A DNA stretch of 64,000 nt from Viola odorata (Eukaryota > Streptophyta > Magnoliopsida > Malpighiales > Violaceae), in contig OY829539.1 in assembly GCA_963691705.1 (NCBI GenBank), forward strand, positions 15,426,186 to 15,490,185. Direction: 5' to 3'. The notes beneath the pieces are model-generated. The model ran no database searches and had not been told where the DNA came from. It saw only the letters and a program-made list of their open reading frames with translations. A program made the position numbers and the translations under genes. Shown here piece after piece: positions 34,900 through 46,919 of this stretch (position 1 is the stretch's first letter; every line of letters starts with the position of its first letter).

Positions 34900-35955
34900 A
34901 CCGAGTATCGAACTCGTCAAATATACATAAGAGTTACAACTCACTACTAAGAATAAATAGTTTGTAGGTAGCAGTAAGAGGATTGAACCACAGGGAGTTA
35001 AAGTGTGATTATTGTATGTGCTTGTGAATGTCAGTGATAACAATTGGGTGAAAAATGGGGGTTTGTGTCACGACTAAAACTGAAAAAGTAATTAAAGCAG
35101 TAAAATGTCTTAGCCAAGAATTGTGATCTTGGTCAAGAAGGCAGATTCAGAGATAGGGATCAGATATGAGAATGGCTTCCTAGTAGAGGCTGGTGAGCGA
35201 TAATACATGAGATGCGATCATCGACGCAAGGATATTCATCTCCAATCCACAAAGTTGTTATAGGATCAAGGTACACTTATGACCCCTGCTTCCCTCCTAT
35301 ATCAACACCGCCTCAAGTACGCTTAGAGGTGATGCCTTACCAATCAGCACCTTGCTGGTTAAAGAGTTTACCGAGTTGGCAGCTGGTTTGAGTCAATTAC
35401 ACCACTACGGCACAATCATCCTCAATGGCTTAGAGGAATACAACTCCAGACTAGTATCCTTAGGTGTCTGTTGGGACTGGATCTGATTAACCTTTTTCCC
35501 TTACCGTTTCCTAGATACACCAGTAGCGCGTAGGAGTCTACTTCGATCTTCTTGGGCTTATGGTCGAGACACCAAAAAGAATGACGGTTGCGAGATCTGT
35601 TTAATCCTAGAATGATCAAATCTAATGCCAAACAGAAACCAGTTAAGAATAAGTGTGGAATCAATTAAATGGAAATATGGAGATTGGTAAGAACAATTAG
35701 GTCTCATGCACATTCATGCTCATTCTACAAATGCCTCTACTAAGATGATATGAATTAGCTACGCATACTCATAATTGCAAGCAAACAATAATTTATTGAG
35801 ATAATGAAAAATCCTTGGTTGCCAAAGGAGCAAGAGTATATGAAAGCTAAGATAAAACCCGGAGAAGAGTTTCAACTAGGAGCGACCACTATGAAAAAAT
35901 CCTCGATGCCTTGCTCTCAACCCTAAAGAGGGTATTTATTCTGGAAATTGGAAGA
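34900..35955 (-). repeat. Truncated Athila-type LTR
   Basis: The minus strand has an ataaataccctctttaggg TATA/R-start block near 35935, attatgagtatgcgtagcta with ttagtagagg (near 35765), and tgtggttcaatcctcttac followed by tttgacgagttcgatac near the other end (34905-34985). These match signatures of the LTRs at 23693 and 31993. The U3 part is missing: it stops abruptly 3-5 bases before the gag start at 35958. Confidence 0.55.
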
Positions 35956-35957
35956 TT

Positions 35958-37574
35958 ATGGCTTCTGATTCAGATCCGTCATTGACTCAGTCCTCTAGCC
36001 TTCCATTTGATACCCGCAGGCGACTTTTCGCTTTCGCCACTTCTGATGCTTCCACCTCGGTGTAAGAAGTTCCCCTAGGAACGTCAGATCTGTCCCTTGA
36101 GCAAGCAGTGGGAACATTTGTATCCCAGCCATATACTCCTTTGTCTCAAATAGCGGGGGCCAGTCATTTCACTCCTCAGTCAAGGGGATCCGTGATAGAC
36201 GGCGCAAATAACCCTTTCGCGAGCTCAATTTCAGCCCTCCGCGCCCAGTTGGACCATTTAACAGAACTGGCTGCTAGATTCACCCCAAACGCTTCCGGAT
36301 CAGGCGTCCCATCTCAGTTCATTTTCACTGCACCTATTATTACAGAATGACCGCTGTCGTCCCCATTGCATGTGAACGTCCCTTTGACGCTGCCTGCGTT
36401 GAGTGCACCAGCCAGTCTCGTACAGTTTTCTCATAGGACGGTGGAGCCGTATGTACCACAAGTGCCCTTACTTCCCATTCCCCAAGAGGAGCGGCAATGG
36501 CGTGATGAGGACAGAGGTCGTTGGGACGGAAGGAGGGATGAAATCGGCAGAGACATATCTCTAGGAGGGAGTGAAAGATCCAGCAGTAGGAGGCATCGAA
36601 CTCGCTCACCAAGGAGCCGCAGTCCGACTCCCAGGCGGCATCATGATCGAAATCCACGAGATCGTAGGCGTCATTTGGAGGTATCCCCGCCTCGATATAC
36701 ACGTGAGATTCTCGATGATACTTCTGGCCATCCCTTTAGCCTGCGTATAAGGCGTCACAGAGTTAGTAGACATGTGAAGCTCCCCTCAGAATCCTATGAT
36801 GGTACTAGAGATCCCTTCTCTCACCTTAACAAGGTGAAGGACTTTGTCCAATTCCAGACCCACAATGACGCTGCTTTGTGTCAGATATTTGTAATGACCC
36901 TGTCGGGGGTTGCGCGCTTATGGTTCGAAGGTCTTCCGGGGGGTCTATTGACAATTTCTCGCAGCTGGAATCTAAATTCAGGAGTCGATTCAATACTGTC
37001 GTCCCTATCAGGAAATCTGCCACTGCTTTGTTAAACCTACACAGGAAGCCTCAGGAATCCTTGAGGAGCTTTCTCCATTATTTCGACACCGAGATGTCGC
37101 TAACGCCAGGTGTAACGGTTGATTTCGCTATCAAGCCCTTAAAGTGAAATTGTTGTTATGGAAAGCTTAGAGATGCTTTAATGGTTGACCCGCCACCCAC
37201 CTTAGATGCGTTAAGGCTGAAAGCCCACAACTATGTGAGGATGAAAGAGGAAGAGAATAGGGACATGATTCGGAACATGCAGCCAACCATACCTCCAGCC
37301 CATAACGCTCCTATTCCAGCTACTTCTAAAGATCGGTTCATTGAGGATTACGCTCAGCGAAAGGATCACATTCCCAGGACATCTAACCGGAGGAGAGGCA
37401 ACCCCTCAAAGGGAAAATATGGTGACTCCTCCACCCAGCGGCAGAGTGATCCTCCTAAGCGACGAGTGTATGACTCAGATCTTCCTTCCTTCATTCTAAC
37501 AAGGGCTGAAATATTAGCAATAGTGGAGCAGCGAAACCTGCCCATCCGTTATCCTGCCCTTGTAAGACTGAGGG
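35958..37574 (+). pseudogene. Tat-type gag (copy 1)
   Basis: Starts MASDSDPSLTQSSS at 35958, with a stop about 35 codons in (36063). Later frames encode an Arg/Ser-rich linker (RRHRTRSPRSRSPTPRRHHD, near 36600) and the capsid block: KLPSESYDGTRDPFSHLNKV, LSGVARLWFEGLPGG, and SQLESKFRSRFNTV with LRSFLHYFDTEMS. Frames shift near 36350, 36940 and 37147. Gag forms the particle in which reverse transcription occurs. Only copy 1 has this part; the second pol copy starts downstream of it. Confidence 0.8.
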
Positions 37575-38506
37575 TAACCCTGGGAAGAAGAGAAAATGCC
37601 TATTGCAAATTTCACAAAGCTAAAGGGCATTCTACCGAGGCATGTAGAGAACTCAAATCGGCAATAGAGCGCCTGGTGGAGGAAGGCTATCTGGGAGAAT
37701 TCACTGTGAAAATACGGGAGGAAGCCAAGAGTAACCCAACAAGCAGAGTAGCAGATGGCAGAGCGACACCTTCCGGCCCCCCAGGCCACGACCCTGGACC
37801 TGCGGGAGGAGGCCGAGAAATGCTCACGATTGATGACGAGGACGTCCCCATCATTAACATCATCGCTGGAGGCACACCTTACCTGGATGAGTCCGCACAG
37901 CTGACACCCGCGCCAGGGGATAAGCGGAAGCGGGCAGGCATATCAATAAAGAGTGAAGTGATAAGTGCCTTGGATCGTATGATATTATCCTTTTCTGAAG
38001 AAGACGAGAAGGGCGTGGTATATCCACACAATGATGCGTTAGTCGTTACACCCATTATCGCTAGCCATGGAGTTAGAAGGACTCTGGTTGACAACGGAAG
38101 CGCCGTAAACTTGTTCTCACTGGAAGCTTACAATCTCCTGAAGCATCCAGATAACGAGCTTACACCCTGTAAAAAACCCATTATTGGGGTAGACAGAGTC
38201 CCTATCCCAATGAGTGGAGTAACTACCTTGCCGGTATATTTCAAGGAAGATACCTCCAAACGGTCAGAGGAGCTTTTATTCTTAGTGGTGGATCTAAATC
38301 TGCCTTATAACGCCATATTGGGGCGGCCATTCCTCAACCATTTCAGAGCGGCGATATCTCAAAAATATCTGAGGCTGAAATATCCTTCTTGGGAGGGTGT
38401 GGTCTCGATCCGAGGTAATCAGAAGTTAGCGGCTGAATGCTACCTGCTCATGACTCAGAAGAGCTGCGATAGGTACGTGTGCGTGACGGTGGACCCGTAT
38501 GAATAG
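37181..38506 (+). pseudogene. Tat-type gag C-terminus and protease (copy 1)
   Basis: 441 open codons. Near residues 140-170 is a knuckle-like CKFHKAKGHSTEAC followed by ELKSAIERLVEEGYLGEF. Near residue 300 is the aspartic protease motif LVDNGSAVNLFSLEAY and later NAILGRPFLNHFRA. Protease would mature Gag-Pol. The DNGS form of the active site is usual in Tat elements. The frame ends at tag 38504, where copy 2 has cag, so a C-to-T change cut copy 1 here. Confidence 0.85.
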
Positions 38507-38530
38507 AATGAAGAGAAACGCACTCAACCC

Positions 38531-39433
38531 ATGGATAAAATAACTCACATTCCGGTTAATAGAATAGATGGGGCCGTATTTTCGGTCAGCGATAACCTCA
38601 ACCTAGAGGAAAACTTTCAGTTAGCCCAACTGTTAAATAAATGCAAAAGAGAGTTTGCATGGAAACCCTCCGACATGCCTGGTATCTCGCGGGAGGTGGA
38701 GGAACATCGACTCAATGTCAACCCTGATGCAAAACTGGTCCAGCAGAAACGACGTATTTTCTCGACCGAAAAAGCAATGGCTGTCGAAAAGGAAGTAGCA
38801 AAACTTCTTGACGCTGGCTTTATTCGAGAAGTGCAGTATCCCACCTGGTTGGCTAACCCTGTCCTAGTTCCCAAGCCCAGCGGGGAGTGGCGCATGTGCA
38901 TTGACTTCACAGATTTGAATGACGTTTGCCCTAAAGATTGTTACCCACTTCCCCGAATTGATCAGCTAGTTGATCAAAATGCCGGGTACACATACTTGAG
39001 CTCGTTAGATGCCAACTCGGGGTACCACCAAATCCCCATGGCCAAGGAGGATGAAGAGAAAACTGCTTTCATCACTCCCAAGGCCACTTATTGCTACATG
39101 GCGATACCTTTTGGGTTAAAAAATGCTGGAGCCACCTTCCAGCGAATGGCGAATCAAGTCTTTGAGAAGCAGATCGGCCGAAACGTAGAGGCATATGTCG
39201 ATGACATACTGATCAAAAGTCGAAGCTTCAAAGATCACTTGTCTGATCTGGCAGAAGTCTTCGAAGTGATGAAGCAATATCAAATGAAGTTGAACCCTAG
39301 AAAGTGCATGTTTGCCTTTCAAACGGGCAAATTCTTAGGTTACGTGGTCAGTCAAAAGGGTATTCAGCCAAATCCGTCAAAAATCAAAGCCATCCAAGAC
39401 ATGATATCCCCTCGAACTGTAAAAGAGATCTAG
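38531..39433 (+). pseudogene. Tat-type reverse transcriptase (copy 1)
   Basis: Contains FIREVQYPTWLANPVLVPKP, GEWRMCIDFTDLNDVCPKD, YTYLSSLDANSGYHQI, TYCYMAIPFGLKNAGATF and the catalytic VEAYVDDILIKS. Ends at a tag stop (39431), where copy 2 has cag. RNase H follows directly. It would copy the element RNA into DNA in the particle. Confidence 0.9.
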
Positions 39434-39457
39434 AAGCTAACGGGGCCTGTTATCGCA

Positions 39458-40573
39458 TTGGGACGGTTTATCTCTAAGCAAGGCGAGAGGTGCCTTCCTT
39501 TTTTCAAGGTTATACGCAAAAAAGCCATTTTTGGATGGACGACAGAATGCGAAGAAGCATTCGCAAGCCTGAAGGCTTACCTATCGTCTGACTTAGTATT
39601 GACAAGACCAGAGCCTGGAGATATCCTGTACTTATTCCTTGGGGTTACTGACGAAGTGGTTAGCGCGGTCCTCGTGCGAGATGACGATCACACACACTAC
39701 CCTGTATACTTTGTGAGTCACATCTTGAAGGATGCCGAGCTGAGATACGCCCGTATTGAGAAAATAGCGTTCGCATTAGTGCAAGCCACGCGGAAAATGG
39801 ATCGATATTTTCAAGCTCACACCGTCATTGTGCTTACGGATTAACCTTTAAAAAGGATATTCCAAAAGCCTGAATCCTCGGGGAGAATGCTGATTTGGGC
39901 TATCGAGCTTGAACAATATGGCTTGTACTATCGATCCCGACTGTCTGTGAAGGCTCAAATTCTAGTAGATTTTATCACGGAATGCACCTTCACATCGGAT
40001 CCAATGATAGAGTTGACTGAAAAAGAAAAAGAAGAGTTGGATCTCCCTTTCCCTGAAACTTACACCGACCTGTGGGTCATACACGTGGATGGTGCCAAAA
40101 ATCAAGAGCTTGTCGGGGCTGGAATCTTCATGAGTGGGCCTTACAACATCCATGTGCGATATGCCATCCGAATCCTGCAGCGGTTGTCCAATAATGCCGC
40201 AGAATACAAAGCGCTATTAGCCGGGCTCAGGATAGGAAAGAGCATTTCCATCAAGGGAATACATGACTCTGGGAGGTTGGGAGACTTGCGGCTGAAAGTC
40301 TGCGGAGACTCCAAGCTGATAATGGACCAAGTGCTGGGACACTCTCAAGCTAGAGAGCCCATCATGGTGCAATACCTTGCTAAAGTGAAACACGAGTTGA
40401 TAGAAATAAAGAAATGTGGCATACAGGTTAGCTTCGAGCATATTCCTCGAGAGGATAACGCTGAGGCGGATAACCTCGCCAAACTCATCCATACCGAAAG
40501 GGGTGTACTACCGGGAGCTACCCGTACCTTCCTTTATGGAAGAACAGGCGACACTCTGCGTGGAAGAAAGTGA
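39458..40573 (+). pseudogene. Tat-type RNase H plus archaeal-type RNase H (copy 1)
   Basis: 39458-39844 is the regular RNase H and connection (LSAVL-type SAVLVRDDD, YFVSHILKDAELRYARIEKI). It is cut by taa 39842 (caa in copy 2). 39887-40573 continues with WAIELEQYGLYYRSRLSVKA and then a second RNase H (WVIHVDGAKNQELVGAGIFM, NNAAEYKALLAGLRIGKSI, VCGDSKLIMDQVLGH, REDNAEADNLAKL). Two RNase H domains in series mark the Tat lineage. Confidence 0.88.
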
Positions 40574-40604
40574 AAATGACTAGAGAATTCTCGTCATAAA
40601 ATAC

Positions 40605-41190
40605 TTGAGATATGACGAGCTGCCACCGGATAACGTTGAGAAGAAGAAAGTACTAAAGCAAGCGGCACGGTGTACATACTTTAACGGGGAACTGATGCGG
40701 AGATGTTTCTCTCATCCGGCTGCCAGATGCATAACAGAACAAGAGGGCCTTCATACCCTCCGCGAAATCCACGAAGGAATTTGTGGCATGCATGCATCCG
40801 GCGGAACCCTAGCTGCGCAGGTCTTTCGATCGGGGTTCTACTGGCCTACTATCTGGAAAGAATGCCATGATTATGTGCAAACTTGCCCAAAGTGTCAAGA
40901 ATTCTCTAAGATTCCTCGACAACCCGCCTCCCAAATTTATGACATCATCGCTCCTTGCCCCTTCGCGAAATGGGGAATTGACATCCTTGGACCATTTCCA
41001 AAGGCAAGGTCACAGTTAAAGTTTGTGGTTGTGGTAGTGGACTACTTTACCAAATGGGCGGAAGCTGAGGCAGTAGCCAACATTACGACAGAGATAATCT
41101 GGCGTTTCTTCAAACACCAAGTTATCATGCGTTTCAGAGTTCCCCGCGTGCTAGTCAGCTATAACGGAACATAATTCACCAGCCAATTCT
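40605..41190 (+). pseudogene. Tat-type integrase, truncated by viral junction (copy 1)
   Basis: The zinc-binding domain (HTLREIHEGICGMHASG ... CPKCQEF) and the start of the catalytic core (KWGIDILGPFPKA, VVVVDYFTKWAEAEAVAN) are present. The frame stops after NGT at 41174, and element sequence ends near 41190 where viral sequence begins. The same gene continues uninterrupted in copy 2. Confidence 0.9.
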
Positions 41191-41319
41191 TTTCACAAAT
41201 ATGATCGAAGCCACTACTAAAACTATTCAAACTATTATGCATACAATTAATCAGTATGAAGAAAACGTTGAGAGCCAGAAAAAGAAACAGAAGATAGAAA
41301 AGTATAAAAAATTAAAAGA
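41189..41319 (+). repeat. 131-bp inverted duplicate of viral ORF at left edge
   Basis: cttttcacaaatatgatcga ... aattaaaaga is the reverse complement of 41633-41763. The outermost bases (ctttt) overlap the element sequence ccagccaattctttt, suggesting microhomology at the join. Confidence 0.9.
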
Positions 41320-41583
41320 TATCCGCTACCAATAAATTCTCACATCGATGAGAGGGAGCTGGTAGAGCTGGAAGAGTTGAGGATGATGGATGTTCTGTAG
41401 CAAGTGAGCTTCATAAGTAGAAGAGGGAGCTGGCAGAGTTGAGGATGATGGACGTAGTTGTTCATGTTCATGTTGAAGTGGAGAGATAGGAGTGTTTATA
41501 ACTTTATTAGTTTCTTCGACCATTTGTCGGTTGGACCCTGCTCGTACAGGGAAGATCAGATTTGGAGGTAGTTCAAGCGAAGT

Positions 41584-41982
41584 TTAAGTGAGGTTGGTTG
41601 GATTTATGGTGGTAGTTGGATTAATGATGATTTCTTTTAATTTTTTATACTTTTCTATCTTCTGTTTCTTTTTCTGGCTCTCAACGTTTTCTTCATACTG
41701 ATTAATTGTATGCATAATAGTTTGAATAGTTTTAGTAGTGGCTTCGATCATATTTGTGAAAAGTTCAATTTTTATTAAATCTTCATTCCATAAAGGAGTT
41801 TCAGTATTAGAGATTGGAATTATAGTTTCACTCATTATTTCATTATAAAGATTTTCAATATAAGATTTTTGAATATCATCACATTTAGAAGATAGTTCTG
41901 CTTTTAATTCATATAAATCAGAAAGTTTATTAGTTTTTAGTTCAGAAAAACAGTAAGATAATTCTTTGAAAATATAAGACAT
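41584..41982 (-). CDS. Caulimovirid small ORF downstream of viral promoter
   Basis: 132 residues, intact, starting 36 bases downstream of the aataaa signal. Predicted mostly helical with a Glu/Lys coiled coil in the C-terminal half and no enzymatic motif. Its position as the first ORF suggests a virion-associated or vector-factor-type protein, but I do not recognise it with certainty. Further codons in the same direction continue to about 41330 in another frame and would belong to the next viral ORF. Confidence 0.5.
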   Translation of the reverse strand: MSYIFKELSYCFSELKTNKLSDLYELKAELSSKCDDIQKSYIENLYNEIMSETIIPISNTETPLWNEDLIKIELFTNMIEATTKTIQTIMHTINQYEENVESQKKKQKIEKYKKLKEIIINPTTTINPTNLT

Positions 41983-42017
41983 TTTTGATAGAGAACTTAC
42001 AAAGGGAAATTTAAGCT

Positions 42018-42023
42018 TTTATT
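42018..42023 (-). terminator. Caulimovirid polyadenylation signal
   Basis: aataaa on the minus strand, about 60 bases downstream of the TATA box. Such close spacing is normal in pararetroviruses, where the RNA is read past the signal once and is terminally redundant. Confidence 0.7.
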
Positions 42024-42080
42024 GCGTTGAGAGATTCTTGTACAGGAGATTTTTCGCTTTCTTACAACTAAGGGAGAACC

Positions 42081-42093
42081 CCTCTATTTATAG
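42081..42093 (-). promoter_or_regulatory. Caulimovirid promoter TATA box
   Basis: Minus-strand ctataaatagagg, similar in form to 35S-type promoters (TATA followed by agagg). The upstream region to about 42440 is the viral intergenic region with no other credible gene. Confidence 0.75.
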
Positions 42094-42443
42094 GGAGAGT
42101 TTAGTACTAATTTTAGAAAATCTAAAGATAGAATTTTACAAATCTTGCATTTTTCGAAGTTCGTCCTTTTCGGATGTTGCGTTGCAGCTGTGTTTCTTCT
42201 GTATTCTTGATGGCTGAGGTGTATGCAAGGTTTGGCGGATTGATGTTGGTTTCTCCACGTGTCTTGTTTCCGTCGTTGGTGATAAAGCTTGATTTTGAAG
42301 AGGTGGGTTTTTATCTTGTCTGATAAGCTTAGAGTCTTCCATGTGTCATGCCATCTGTTTGATTTTCTGAAATGCTATCTTCTTTGGATTATATGTCTTT
42401 GTGCTGAGATGCTTGATTGTCGTCGACTGTAAGAATTTTTCTT

Positions 42444-42448
<5 letters not shown>

Positions 42449-42517
<69 letters not shown>
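42449..42517. repeat. (AT)n microsatellite in viral intergenic region
   Basis: About 34 uninterrupted TA dinucleotides followed by a T-run. It lies just after the second viral ORF's stop and likely expanded after integration. Confidence 0.95.
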
Positions 42518-42527
<10 letters not shown>

Positions 42528-42602
42528 TCTGTGGAGAGACATTTATTTCAAATCTGGATATAATTCTGCTATCATATCTGGATCATAATCTGGATCAGAA
42601 TT
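42515..42602 (-). repeat. Viral segment duplicated in inverse at the right edge
   Basis: The 3' end of the second viral ORF. Its reverse complement is at 48472-48559 with about one mismatch. Confidence 0.85.
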
Positions 42603-43803
42603 TTGTGGTGTTGCTGATGATGCTACTTCATCTGCATCTAATTGAGAAAGTGTTTCTTTTAATTTTTTCTTGTATTCATCTTTTGACGAAGCACTTGCTA
42701 GGTTGGCTTGTAACTGATGTTTGGATGAAAGGAATATAGATGGTGATAGAGGAGTGGAAATGGTAATTGTGGTTTCAGCTAATTTATGTAATACTGTGTT
42801 TTTACATGCCTGTTCTTGTGGAAAACTTTTCCACCATTTCACTTTCCATCTTTTTGTCAGTATGGGTGGTTCTGCAGCAACAATGTCAAAATCCTAGTAG
42901 ATTATCCAGGGTATTTTGAACATGAGAGTGAAAGACATTAGTTTTGGTATGATTTGAGAGTGATAATTTTTTTGAAAAGTTTCGAAACCTTCATTGACTG
43001 TTGGGGGATAGGCAAGTTCTGATGCTCCGAAGTATTTCCACCATTGGTAAAACCAATGAGGGAATTTTCTTGGTATATCGTTATGAAAATGGAAAAACCA
43101 GGAGTGGTGATAATTTGAATATAAAAAGGCATGTTGCCATGCTTTTTGATAGTCATGATAGTTGAATCCGGTTGGTTGAAAGGGATAAGAAAACGTTTTT
43201 TCAGTATAGGGGTTCATGTTCCAATCGGATAAGGTTAATACTTTTAGGATTTTGCATTTGGAATAAGAGTATTTGCCAGGATATCTAGGATCTTCAACAT
43301 AAATTATTTCAACCGAATCGGTGTCTACAAGAATAAACTCATAGAATATTCTGTTTTTTTCTAGGGAGTCTGGGATAAATAGAAAGTCTTTTGGAAATAT
43401 ATTGGATACAATAGTTTTAAGTTCATTTCCGTGTTCTGGCTCAATATAGCTAATACTTTTGACAAAAGGTTTAGTTATTGGGCCTTGGCCTTTTGTTTGT
43501 GAAGGTTTGGTAGGAAGGGTTCCAAGAAGTGTAAAAGCAGGTTTACTAGTAATAGTAGCTGGTGATTTTGGAGGTTGGACCTGTAGTGCTTGGAGGTAGT
43601 TTGGAGTAAATCTTTCTTGGGGTTGTGGTAATAGGAAAGTATTTGGAGATACGAGTTTGTGAATGTACAGTTTTGGATGAACCGGATCTGAGTGGTTCAT
43701 ATTTGTTAGGAGTAGTTGGTATATTCATGGCATTGGATGATTTGGTTTTTCTATTGCATTCTTTTTGTGGTGTCATCACTTCTTTTCCTTTTTGTGATGC
43801 CAT
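42543..43803 (-). pseudogene. Caulimovirid second ORF (function uncertain)
   Basis: Starts at atg 43803, overlapping the end of the polymerase frame. It continues through a frame change near 43690 and stops near 42894, then to the final acidic C-terminus ending at 42543. The middle part is rich in Trp/Phe/Pro (for example FPHWFYQWWKYFG). Similar proteins follow the polyprotein in some endogenous caulimovirids. Whether it corresponds to the inclusion-body/transactivator protein I cannot say. Confidence 0.6.
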
Positions 43804-43826
43804 CAAGTCTTTCCCTGTAAAAATTC

Positions 43827-45866
43827 TCAAGATAAGAAATCAAGTAAAGAGTTATTTTCTCCTTTTATGAATTCAATTTCAAAATCAAAGTTTGACAATA
43901 AAGCTTGCCATCGGGCAAAGATTTGTTTAGAAACTATATTTTGAACATCTTTTTCTAAAATATATTTGGCACTTTTACAATCAATTCTTAATAAGAATTT
44001 TTTATTGAATAAGTCATCTTGGAAATTAAATATGCATAATACTATAGATAAAATTTCTTTTTTAATTGTTGAATAATTCTTTTGTGAAGCAATCCATATT
44101 CCTGAACAATATCTAATTAATTGTTCTTTTTCATGTTCTTTTTGTTTTAATATTCCTCCATAACCGATGTCAGATGCGTCTGTTTCTACTATTAAATCAG
44201 CTAAAGGGTTAGGGATTCCCAAACATGGAAGGTTTTTAATTTTTTCTTTAATATTTTTAACAATAAGTGTCATATTTTCATTCCATGGTGGAGGATTTTT
44301 TCTGAGCCTTTGATATAATGGTAAACAAGTAGTTCTTAGGTTTTTAATAAAGTCTGATACATAATTTAGACATCCCAAAAATCTTTGTAATTGTTTTTTA
44401 TCTTTGATTTCATCAGGAAATTTATCAGTGAATTCTATTGATCTGCTTATTGGTTTAATTGTTTCTTGGTAAATATCAAATCCTAAGAATCTAATTTTTG
44501 TTTGACATAATTTTAATTTAGTAGCTGAGACTACCAATCCATTTTCTTTTAGTATTTTTAAGAATTTGTTTAAATGATTAAAATGTTCTGTTATAGATTT
44601 TGAGAATACTAGTACATCATCTATGTAGACAATAGTGAATTTTGTATATGGATTTAGTATATCGTTCATTATATTTTGAAATTCTGAAGGTGCATTTTTT
44701 AATCCAAATGGCATTACATTCCATTCATAATGACCAAATGGTACTGTGAATGCAGTTTTATATCTATCTTTTTCAGTGATTTGGATTTGCCAAAATCCTG
44801 ATTTCATATCAAATTTTGAAAATATAGTTGCTCCATTTAGTCTTTTGATTAAATCTCTTTTATTAGGTATAGGGTATCTTATCCATTGTAATACTTTATT
44901 TAAAGGTTTATAATTAATTACTAATCTTGGCGCTCCTCTTTCTATTTCTGCTTGATTTTGAACATAGAAAGCAGCACAAGACCATGGAGATTTACTTGGT
45001 CTAATGAGTTTTTTCTTTAATAGAGTATCTATTTCTTGTTTACAGTATTCTAATAATTCTTTATTAATTTGTATAGGTTTAGCTTTGGTAGGTATATTTC
45101 TTTCATTAAAATCTTTTTCATAAGGTAATTCTATTATATGTTTCTTCCTATTCCAAAAGGCGTTTGGTAGTTCAGAGCATACTTCTTTTTCAAATAGATT
45201 TTGAAAACATTTTATTTTTTCTATATTATTCTGGTTTTGTAGTTCTTCTTCAATTCTCTTAAAGTTTATTTCTTTTGTTAAAAAATGTAAATGCTTTTTC
45301 TTTTGGATTACCATAATATCTTTTGAGATGGAATATTTTTTTAATAAATCAATATCTTTCTGTTGAGGTTTTTGGATAAATGGGAAACAAATTTCTGTAT
45401 CAAAATTTTTAGTTTTTATACCTTCACTATCCACATTGAATGGATAGATTTGGGTAATAAAAGGAGTTCCTAATATTATCTTTTGATTGAAATTTTTTAC
45501 GAGTATAAATGAGTTTCTTAGACAGAATCCCTTATTACATATTTTTACATTAGAAAGTTTATAATTAATCTGAAGTTTATTTCTGTTAGCTCCATATAAA
45601 TGTTCTTTAGTCTTTTCATAGTATTGAGTTGGTATTATTCCTTCTTGAATACAATTTTGGTCGGCTCCTGAGTCTACTAGTGCCCAAGTATTTATATGAA
45701 ATTCTTTGTTTATGATTAAATCTATATCAATATACCATTTTTGAAATTCTATTCTAGAAATTGTATTTAGGAAATTTTCTTCTGTGATTCCTAAAGCTTC
45801 ATTTGTTATTTCGTGATGTAGTTCTTTTAAAATTTTGAGTTGATTATTGTTTTGTTCTAACATCAT
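43827..45866 (-). pseudogene. Caulimovirid protease - reverse transcriptase - RNase H region
   Basis: 679 open codons on the minus strand with no internal stop. Protease motif LVDSGADQN at about residue 66. RT with PRLVINYKPLN, FSKFDMKSGFWQIQI and the catalytic YIDD (about residue 425). RNase H with VETDASDIGYGG and the closing IEFIKGENNSLLDFLS. It would copy the pregenomic RNA to DNA. It is the C-terminal part of a larger polyprotein frame that runs from 48471 with six stops, so I class it as part of a broken gene although this segment itself is open. Confidence 0.9.
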
Positions 45867-46121
45867 AAATTTTATGTTTAATTTATTATTTTCTACTTGT
45901 AAATTTTTTATATCTATTTTTATTTGTTTTATTTCTTCTTTTAAATCTTGAGTTGATATATTGGATTCGTTAGGGGAAAATATATTGATAATTGTTTTTA
46001 AACTATAGGGTTCTATTTCTTTACTTTCTTATTCTTTTATTATTAAATCTTTTAATTTATTTAGATAATCTCTTTGTATTTCGGGATCTTCAATTTTTCC
46101 TAATATTTCTATCAACATTTC

Positions 46122-46625
46122 TTATACACAAGAGCAAATATTAGTATTTTCTTCTTCAGATTGTTCGTTACTTTCGTATGAGTTATCCTGAATTGGGTCA
46201 ATTTCTAATTCTTCACTACTAATATTTTCTAGGTATAAGTCTTCTTCATCAGTGCTAGAATTTAATAGTTGTATCATTTGATTTTTAAGTTCTTCATCAA
46301 TTTGAAGTTCTTGAATTTTCTGTTTCATTCTGCAATTATTTTTATAATGTCCTTTTTGTCCACACTTAAAACAGGTAGGGATTTTATTTTGGTTATTGGG
46401 TTTAAATTTATCAAATCATTTTTTATAATATTTTCTTTGGTAATTTTTATTAGGTCTTTCCTGATATCTAGGGTTTCTTTCCTGATATCTAGGGTTTCTA
46501 TAATTTTCCCTTATTGATTTTCTTTGTTTTTTATATTTTTGTGAAGGAGGTATTATTGTTTCATATCCATATTGAGCACAGAATGATCCTAATTCTTTTC
46601 TACTTTGATGAAGTTCATTTTTCAT
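46122..46625 (-). pseudogene. Caulimovirid capsid C-terminus with CCHC zinc knuckle
   Basis: Same frame as the polymerase region. A basic Arg/Tyr-rich stretch (RYQERNPRYQERPNKNY) is followed, after a stop at 46416-46418, by the knuckle CFKCGQKGHYKNNC (CX2CX4HX4C), which binds nucleic acid. An acidic Glu/Ser tail follows, ending at a stop at 46122-46124. Another stop lies at 46029-46031. Confidence 0.8.
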
Positions 46626-46919
46626 TTTAGCTTTTAATTTTAAATCGGTGCAGAGTGCTAGTCCTTCATTATTAATATGTGTTATAATTTCACCATAGGT
46701 TAATATTGAATAAGGAATTATTCCACTATAAATATTTTTAATTCTAGTTTTTACTTTTTCTGCGAATAGTTTTGTTAGTCCTGAAATAAATTTTTCTTTC
46801 TAGAAGGAATGATTACAAACTTCTTTCATGAATATTTTTGTTAGAAACATATCCTTATACCATCTGAAATCTTGTAGTTTTGGACAGGTTAAATTAACTA
46901 GTATTTCTGTTGTTTTTTC

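Larger units (their letters stand above)
37575..41190 (+). repeat. Direct duplication of Tat pol, copy 1
   Basis: 3.6-kb segment, nearly identical to 48795-52400, starting taaccctgggaagaagagaa. Small indels include bases present here and missing in copy 2 (near 39445 and 39478) and about 21 bases missing here near 40480. It flanks the left side of the caulimovirid. Confidence 0.9.

Noticed and set aside
42136..42342. 68-codon minus-strand ORF upstream of the viral TATA box
   Set aside because: It sits in the viral intergenic/promoter region and has no motif.
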